This document shows positions 5,426 to 9,648 of a stretch of DNA of 9,648 bases, in pieces. Positions within the stretch are counted from its first letter, which is position 1; each line of letters starts with the position of its first letter. The notes beneath the pieces were generated by a model. The model was given only the letters and a program-made list of their open reading frames with translations. It was not told the DNA's origin and searched no databases. Both the position numbers and the translations under genes were made by a program. This DNA comes from Nitrospira sp. UBA5698 (GTDB lineage: Bacteria; Nitrospirota; Nitrospiria; Nitrospirales; Nitrospiraceae). The stretch lies in assembly GCA_002420115.1 (NCBI GenBank), contig DIHK01000028.1:6153-15800 (forward strand), read 5' to 3'.

Positions 5426-5809
5426 ATGACACTGCCGGTTCCACCGAGCATCAATCATCAATATGCCACGGTGAACGGACGTCGGCTGCTTTCCTCTACC
5501 GGCCGCGCCTATAAAGCGCAGGTCGGTCGGCAGGTATGGGTGATGTTAGCTCAATCACCTTGCGCCCCGTCGTTTCGCGAACGCATCCGATCCGGCCCAC
5601 TCGCCCTCTCGATCCGGTTCTTTTTTTCCACGTCATTGAGGCGCGATCTCGATGGAGGACTCAAAATCGCTCAGGACGCGATCTGTGAAGGTCTCGACGT
5701 CAATGACAATCGGATCATCGAGACGCATCTCTACAAGCACGTCGACAAGACCAACCCTCGGATTGAAGTCTCCCTTTCCTGCCTGCCAGTCTCCCCGCAC
5801 GTGTCCTAA
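5426..5809 (+). CDS. RusA-like Holliday-junction resolvase
   Basis: Predicted crossover-junction endonuclease of the RusA family, a dimeric Mg-dependent enzyme that cuts four-way DNA junctions. The 127 residues begin MTLPVPPSINHQY, matching the RusA opening (PxPPSxN). SSTGRAYK (23-30) follows, then RRDLDGGLKIAQDAI (72-86), which holds the two catalytic aspartates (74 and 76), and DVNDNRIIE (91-99), which holds the third (94). C-terminal lysines (104 and 108) fit the family's basic patch. E. coli RusA has 120 residues. I chose ATG 5426 because AGAGGG lies 7 nt upstream and the PPS motif starts right after it. The frame stays open to an ATG at 5213 with no ribosome-binding site; that 71-residue extension is Ser/Arg-rich and not RusA-like. 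Most RusA homologues lie in prophages; no phage genes are visible here. The gap from mraZ (5204-5425) holds nothing I can recognise. Confidence 0.8.
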   Translation: MTLPVPPSINHQYATVNGRRLLSSTGRAYKAQVGRQVWVMLAQSPCAPSFRERIRSGPLALSIRFFFSTSLRRDLDGGLKIAQDAICEGLDVNDNRIIETHLYKHVDKTNPRIEVSLSCLPVSPHVS

Positions 5810-5894
5810 CTCAGGATATCCATTCGCCCACAGGGGTCTGTTGACGAACGTTCTGAGGAAACTTGGTAGAAGCCATCGTGTCCAGATTACAGAC

Positions 5895-5915
5895 TCCTGC
5901 AGATCTTCCTGCAGG
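5895..5915. repeat. Short hairpin / tandem TCCTGCAG repeat
   Basis: CCTGCAG (5896-5902) and CTGCAGG (5909-5915) form a 7-bp inverted repeat with a 6-nt loop. The same DNA can be read as TCCTGCAG twice at a 12-nt period (5895 and 5907). No T-tract follows, so it is not an intrinsic terminator. Confidence 0.5.
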
Positions 5916-5991
5916 CTGGTTAGAAAGACCGTCCAGCAAGACCGCCTTTTCCCTACTTCGTTGCTCGTCTCCCGTATTTCCCAAGCGAACG

Positions 5992-6015
5992 ACGCTTCAC
6001 GAGATACGCTTCACG
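5992..6015. repeat. 10-bp direct repeat ACGCTTCACG
   Basis: ACGCTTCACG occurs at 5992-6001 and 6006-6015, a 14-nt period separated by AGAT. It looks like a fragment of a low-complexity intergenic repeat; only two copies are present here. Confidence 0.6.
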
Positions 6016-6143
6016 CGCCTGAACGCGATGCGAGAACGCCGCTGGCAGACTTTATCGACAGCCTATCAGCTACAGTTCCGTCCACCTTCTGCCGATAGGT
6101 GAAGAAGCCCTCGCCCTCGAGAGTTTGCTCGGGATTATTTTGT

Positions 6144-7340
6144 ATGTCGACCATGCGCGTACCCATCAGTCAACTTCGGATCGGCATGTATGTCGCAGCT
6201 CTGGACCTCCCATGGTACCGCTCCCCCTTCCTACGCCATTCCTTCAAGGTAGAACGCCAAGAACAAATCACAAAGTTGCTCCGAGCCGGAGTGAAGATCG
6301 TCGAGATCGATCTTGATCGTGGGAGCAGCCCTCGCCCAGAGCCAACTACGACAGAACAACAACCCGAGGCCATCCACCCACAGACGGTCCAAGAGAAAAA
6401 GCCGATCAAAACACTCGCCCAGCTCAATGAAGAATATGCGCAAGCCACGCTGGCGAAGCAGCAACTGACGCAGTCGGTTCAGTCCGTCTTTACCAAGATT
6501 GCGAGTACTGGAACGGTCAATCCCCAACAAGCGGCCGATGCCGTCCACGAAATCACGATTGTGACCAGAACGCTCACCCCTTCATCCATGTTCATGGCGT
6601 TGAGCCAGAATCGAGCCGGCGACCCCATGCTCAGCCAACATGCCCTCACCACCTGTACCTTGGCGCTGATCCTCGGACAGACCTTTCAGTTCAACCCATT
6701 GGAACTGCAAGAACTGGCAACAGCCGCGCTTCTGCATGACATCGGACTGCTGCAGATTGCTCCCTCACTCATTCGGCATGCGCATGCCGACCAACGCCTC
6801 TCTCCGGTGCAGCAGCGCGAGTTTGAGAGCCATCCACGTCTGAGCGTGCGCGCATTGCAGCAGGCAGGCAACAGCGAAACCGCCATCCTCCATCTCATTG
6901 CCAACCATCATGCCTATCTTGATGATAGTGGCTATCCGAAAGAAGCGCGGGGAGAATTTACCTCCGATCGTACCAGGATCCTCATGATCGTCGATCGGTA
7001 TGATGAGTTGCTGAGCGGGTTCGGCGGAGCCACACCGCTGCCCTCACACCGGACCTTCCAGCGGCTCTACCAAGAAGCCCGACAGAATAAGCTCGATCAG
7101 CAGCTCCTGTCCGCATTCATCGGACTCGTGGGTATCTACCCCGTGCACAGTCAGGTGCGGCTCAATACGAAGGAGCGAGGCGTGGTGACGACATTGAATC
7201 AAGAAACACTGCACCAGCCGGTTGTCACCATCACGCATCAACCGGAAGGCACAACCTATCCGGACCCGTTCACCGTTAACCTCGCCGACCAACCCCATGG
7301 CCCACAGACTCGGGCTATTGAAGCGGTCATCGAACTCTGA
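6144..7340 (+). CDS. DUF3391 plus HD-GYP-type domain protein, motif altered
   Basis: Probable cyclic-di-GMP-related protein of 398 residues. The N-terminus (about 4-60: MRVPISQLRIGMYVAALDLPW, FKVERQEQITKLLRAGV) is DUF3391, common in front of HD-GYP phosphodiesterases. A charged linker (about 65-100) leads to the HD-GYP region. Most metal ligands are recognisable: His166 (SQHALTT), His198-Asp199 (LLHDIG), His230 (ESHP), His255-His256 (NHHAYLDDSGYP) and Asp284 (IVDRYD). The usual HDIGK reads HDIGLL, so the conserved lysine is missing, and the segment after the GYP motif (262-265) is shorter and more divergent than in active enzymes. It may be a slow enzyme or a c-di-GMP receptor. I chose ATG 6144; ATG 6153 also fits and no start has a clear ribosome-binding site. 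GTG 6099 would add 15 residues unlike the family. It converges on the exporter permease gene 35 nt away. Confidence 0.85.
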   Translation: MSTMRVPISQLRIGMYVAALDLPWYRSPFLRHSFKVERQEQITKLLRAGVKIVEIDLDRGSSPRPEPTTTEQQPEAIHPQTVQEKKPIKTLAQLNEEYAQATLAKQQLTQSVQSVFTKIASTGTVNPQQAADAVHEITIVTRTLTPSSMFMALSQNRAGDPMLSQHALTTCTLALILGQTFQFNPLELQELATAALLHDIGLLQIAPSLIRHAHADQRLSPVQQREFESHPRLSVRALQQAGNSETAILHLIANHHAYLDDSGYPKEARGEFTSDRTRILMIVDRYDELLSGFGGATPLPSHRTFQRLYQEARQNKLDQQLLSAFIGLVGIYPVHSQVRLNTKERGVVTTLNQETLHQPVVTITHQPEGTTYPDPFTVNLADQPHGPQTRAIEAVIEL

Positions 7341-7375
7341 AGCTGGAGAGCAGCATGCGAGACCGACCAGCAGGC

Positions 7376-8617
7376 CTATTCGTAGCGCAACGCCTCGATC
7401 GGATTGAGGCGTGCCGCTTTATTGGCAGGATAGAGTCCAAAAAACAGACCAACCACGAGTGAAAAACCGAACGCGGTGAGGATCGTTTCTCCTTCGATGA
7501 CGATCGGCCAGCCGGCAATAATGGACGTCAGTCTCGCTGCGGTGACTCCGAAGAGCACGCCGATCCCTCCTCCAACCATACTGAGCGTCATGGCCTCAAT
7601 CAGAAATTGCATCATGATATGGAGCCGTTTGGCGCCGACCGCCATCCGTATCCCGATCTCTCTCGTGCGTTCGGTTACCGACACGAGCAAGATATTCATA
7701 ATGCCGATGCCTCCGACAAGGAGCGAGACGGACGCAATGGCGAGCAACATGCCCGTCAAGGTCTCGCTGGTCCCCTCCTGAACTTTTGCGACATCAATCT
7801 GGGTACGAATAATGAAGTCATCAGGTCGGTCCCCCTGTATCCGGTGGCGTGACCGTAAGACCTCCCGTATTTGGTCGACCGCATCAAACACATCCTCCGC
7901 TCGATCTGTTGACGCAAAGACCCCACCGACGGATCCAAGGAAAGACGTTCCCAGGACCTTTCGTTCGGCAGTACTGAAAGGAATCATCACCACATCATCT
8001 TGGTCGCTCCCTGAAGGACTCTGCCCTTTCGGACTCAAGACACCGATCACCCGGATCGGAACATTCTTGAGGCGAATAATCGCTCCAACCGGCTCTTCTC
8101 CCGGGTCAAACAGATTGTCCACCACCGTCTGCCCAATCAGCGCAACACGGGCGGCGGTATCCATGTCCGTTTGTGTGAAGGGACCTCCGCTGCTGTAGGC
8201 CCAGGCTCTGATGGTCAACACGCTCGGTGAAGCCCCGATCACCGTCGTGCTCCAGTTACGCCCGCCACTCATCACCTGCATCGTGCCTGATCGAGACCAG
8301 CCTGCTTCAGCCAACAGAGGAATCTTCTTCTTTAAGTCAATGGCATCGGCCACGGTTAAAGTCACAACAGCACCCTGCCCCCCACGCACACCACCGATCA
8401 TCGAATAATTCGGCCAAATGAGGATACCGTTCGCCCCCATCGAAGCGATCTGTTTCTGCACGGCGAGTTTCGCCCCCTCTCCGATGCTCACCATGGCAAT
8501 CACCGCACCGACTCCGATGATAATCCCTAACATCGTCAACCCAGCACGTAGGCGGTTGCGTCGCAAGACTCGCAACGCCGTCATGATTGTCAGCCAGACA
8601 AACGTCGACACCGGCAC
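7376..8617 (-). CDS. macB: MacB-type ABC exporter permease
   Basis: Inner-membrane subunit of a MacAB-TolC-like tripartite exporter (macrolides, peptides or similar; substrate unknown). The 413 residues show the MacB layout. Membrane segment 1 (about 25-45, LTMLGIIIGVGAVIAMVSIGEGA) is followed by a large periplasmic domain (about 50-285, including ALIGQTVVDNLF, GAIIRLKNVPIRVIGVL and DDVVMIPFSTA). Three C-terminal membrane segments follow (about 287-309, 336-360, 378-396), with the coupling motif TERTREIGIRMAVGAK (315-330) and the usual end NPIEALRYE. It starts at GTG 8617, three bases after the stop of the ATPase gene; ATG 8584 inside the first helix is less likely because the amphipathic N-terminal helix would be lost. 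In E. coli MacB this domain is fused to the ATPase; here it is separate, a common arrangement. The symbol reflects family membership only. Confidence 0.92.
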   Translation of the reverse strand: MPVSTFVWLTIMTALRVLRRNRLRAGLTMLGIIIGVGAVIAMVSIGEGAKLAVQKQIASMGANGILIWPNYSMIGGVRGGQGAVVTLTVADAIDLKKKIPLLAEAGWSRSGTMQVMSGGRNWSTTVIGASPSVLTIRAWAYSSGGPFTQTDMDTAARVALIGQTVVDNLFDPGEEPVGAIIRLKNVPIRVIGVLSPKGQSPSGSDQDDVVMIPFSTAERKVLGTSFLGSVGGVFASTDRAEDVFDAVDQIREVLRSRHRIQGDRPDDFIIRTQIDVAKVQEGTSETLTGMLLAIASVSLLVGGIGIMNILLVSVTERTREIGIRMAVGAKRLHIMMQFLIEAMTLSMVGGGIGVLFGVTAARLTSIIAGWPIVIEGETILTAFGFSLVVGLFFGLYPANKAARLNPIEALRYE

Positions 8618-8620
8618 CCC

Positions 8621-9322
8621 CTACGAATGAACTCGATGGTGGATAGGACGGTCACTCAACACTTGACCGTCTTTGATCACAATTTCTCGTGCGGCGTGAG
8701 CCGCGATATCGACTTCATGGGTCACGAGAATGACCGTAATCCCATCACGGTTCAATCCTTCAAGAATCTCCATGATTTCCAGGCTTGACCGCGTGTCAAG
8801 ATTCCCGGTCGGCTCGTCGGCGAGGAGCAAGGATGGGGAGGTGACCAGTGCCCGAGCAATCGCCACCCGTTGTTGTTGACCACCTGACAGTTGCGTGGGG
8901 GTATGATGCTCACGGCCCTTCAGCCCGACCCGTTCCAGTGCGGCCGAGGCGACGGCTCGCTGTTCTTTTAAGGGCAGGCCTCGATACATGAGCGGCAATT
9001 GCGCATTTTCCAATGCACTGGTTCTTGGAATAAGGTTGAAGCTTTGAAAGACAAAACCAATTTGTCGATTCCGAATCTCTGCCAACTGATCCGGCTGCAA
9101 CCCCTTCACCTCAACGCCGCCCAGCTGATAGCGTCCCTTACTCGGCTGATCGAGACAGCCCAGAATATTCATCAACGTCGACTTCCCTGAGCCGCTCGTC
9201 CCCATAATGGCGACAAACTCACCCTTGTTGATCGTCACACTGAGGCCCCGCAATGCCTGCACCTCAACGTCGCCGACTCGGTAGACTTTCCAGAGATCTT
9301 CGCAGACAATGAGCGGGGACAT
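8621..9322 (-). CDS. MacB/LolD-class ABC exporter ATP-binding protein
   Basis: ATPase of the tripartite exporter encoded with the downstream permease and the upstream adaptor. The 233 residues have every motif intact: Walker A GTSGSGKST (41-49), Q-loop FVFQ (Gln93), signature LSGGQQQR (145-152), Walker B LLLADEP (165-171), TGNLD, and the switch histidine in VTHE (202). Overall it reads like the N-terminal half of E. coli MacB (GEFVAIMGTSGSGKST, LMNILGCLD). It starts at ATG 9322 with a weak TAGGGA just upstream. The 89-nt space to the adaptor stop shows no promoter or terminator that I can support, so a single operon is likely. It is clearly distinct in sequence from the other ATPase in the window (2246-2947), so they are not recent duplicates. 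Confidence 0.94.
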   Translation of the reverse strand: MSPLIVCEDLWKVYRVGDVEVQALRGLSVTINKGEFVAIMGTSGSGKSTLMNILGCLDQPSKGRYQLGGVEVKGLQPDQLAEIRNRQIGFVFQSFNLIPRTSALENAQLPLMYRGLPLKEQRAVASAALERVGLKGREHHTPTQLSGGQQQRVAIARALVTSPSLLLADEPTGNLDTRSSLEIMEILEGLNRDGITVILVTHEVDIAAHAAREIVIKDGQVLSDRPIHHRVHS

Positions 9323-9411
9323 ATCCCTACAAAATCTTAATCATCTTATCCGGTTGAAAGAAGAGCAACGTCACTCGGTGTGTCACCATCCTCAGACATC
9401 CCAAAGAGACC

Positions 9412-9648
9412 TCAGCGATTTCGAGGACGGGGCGGGCTACCAAACCCTGGCGGGAGCTCGTTGCCCCTTTTCTCATCTCCTGATCGTTCAATCCCGATCA
9501 CAATCAGATCACCCTCCGTCAGGCTCCCGGATATGATCTCCGTTAGAGCCCCGTCCGAGATACCGGTCTGCACGGGCACCGCGACAAGCTCTCTATTTTC
9601 TGTCTGCTTCCAGACGGCTCTCGTCTCCAGGGTTCTCCCGTCGAGCGT
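9412..9648 (-). CDS. Periplasmic adaptor (MacA/HlyD type), C-terminal end only
   Basis: The last 78 residues of a membrane-fusion (periplasmic adaptor) protein, entering from the right edge and ending at TGA 9412-9414. The readable part is the membrane-proximal domain: AVWKQTENRELVAVPVQTGISDGALTEI, where VPVQTGISDG is the family's conserved strand-loop, then SGSLTEGDLIVIGIE, the usual GL-x-EGD-x-V-V-x-G element. A Pro/Arg-rich tail (ELPPGFGSPPRPRNR) follows, as in many MacA-like proteins of ABC exporters. It should bridge the MacB-type permease to a TolC-like outer-membrane channel, which is not in the window. The gene order adaptor, ATPase, permease on one strand is the standard one for such exporters. 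The signal peptide, lipoyl domain and hairpin lie outside the window, so MacA versus other HlyD subfamilies cannot be settled. Confidence 0.88.
   Translation of the reverse strand, partial: TLDGRTLETRAVWKQTENRELVAVPVQTGISDGALTEIISGSLTEGDLIVIGIERSGDEKRGNELPPGFGSPPRPRNR

Larger units (their letters stand above)
5810..6143. other. Intergenic stretch with small repeats and no convincing gene
   Basis: About 330 nt between the RusA-like gene and the HD-GYP gene. The only coding possibility is a 79-codon frame from TTG at 5863 (GAGGA 3 nt upstream) to TGA at 6102. It overlaps a GTG at 6099 that is in frame with the HD-GYP gene, but its codon use is unlike its neighbours, it contains the direct repeats described below, and its product is not recognisable. 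No clear promoter or intrinsic terminator is seen. Confidence 0.5.

Noticed and set aside
5863..6102. 79-codon ORF from TTG, overlapping GTG 6099 of the HD-GYP frame
   Set aside because: Rare start codon, ribosome-binding site too close, mixed codon use, an internal direct repeat, and no recognisable product. It is described in the intergenic entry instead.
7390..7412. Inverted repeat ACGCCTC/GAGGCGT as a terminator for the HD-GYP gene
   Set aside because: It lies inside the conserved C-terminal codons of the MacB-type permease (LNPIEAL) and is followed only by a weak T-run, so the pairing is probably a by-product of coding sequence.

Overview
The window looks like chromosome from a moderately GC-rich, Gram-negative-type bacterium. 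Evidence for two membranes is the periplasmic adaptor plus MacB-type exporter at the right end and the LolD/MacB-class ABC proteins at the left. The overall gene style reminds me of Nitrospirota (Nitrospira-like), but nothing in the sequence proves the lineage. There are no rRNA or tRNA genes, CRISPR array, prophage structural genes or full-length transposase.

Layout. (1) Positions 1-881, minus strand: N-terminal part of an FtsX/MacB-type ABC permease running off the left edge. (2) 1033-1320, plus: a small stand-alone LuxR-type DNA-binding protein behind a good sigma70-like promoter; it converges on the next gene with a 2-nt gap. (3) 2947-1323, minus: a two-gene operon of a LolD/MacB-class ATPase and a class 1A (fumarate-type) dihydroorotate dehydrogenase, overlapping at ATGA. 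(4) 3001-3060: back-to-back divergent promoters. (5) 3093-4250, plus: a ComF-family phosphoribosyltransferase and an FmdB-type zinc-ribbon protein, 12 nt apart. (6) 4247-4442: a short element bounded by near-perfect 20-nt inverted repeats and CTAG at both ends, most simply a MITE-like insertion. (7) 4466-5203: a strong promoter, then an excisionase-like helix-turn-helix gene translationally coupled to mraZ. The mraZ is an orphan: rsmH, ftsL and ftsI do not follow. (8) 5426-5809: a RusA-like Holliday-junction resolvase. (9) 5810-6143: mostly non-coding DNA with small repeats. (10) 6144-7340: a DUF3391 plus HD-GYP protein lacking the usual HDxGK lysine. (11) 9648-7376, minus: periplasmic adaptor (partial), ATPase and permease of a MacAB-type tripartite exporter.

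The right-hand exporter is one coherent system. The left-hand ATPase and permease are also probably partners, but pyrD and the LuxR gene now lie between them. The centre is a set of regulatory and DNA-handling genes (LuxR HTH, excisionase HTH, MraZ, RusA, HD-GYP) with no obvious single pathway. The most unusual items are the inverted-repeat element at 4247-4442, the HTH-mraZ pair next to it, and the fumarate-type PyrD in an ABC-ATPase operon.
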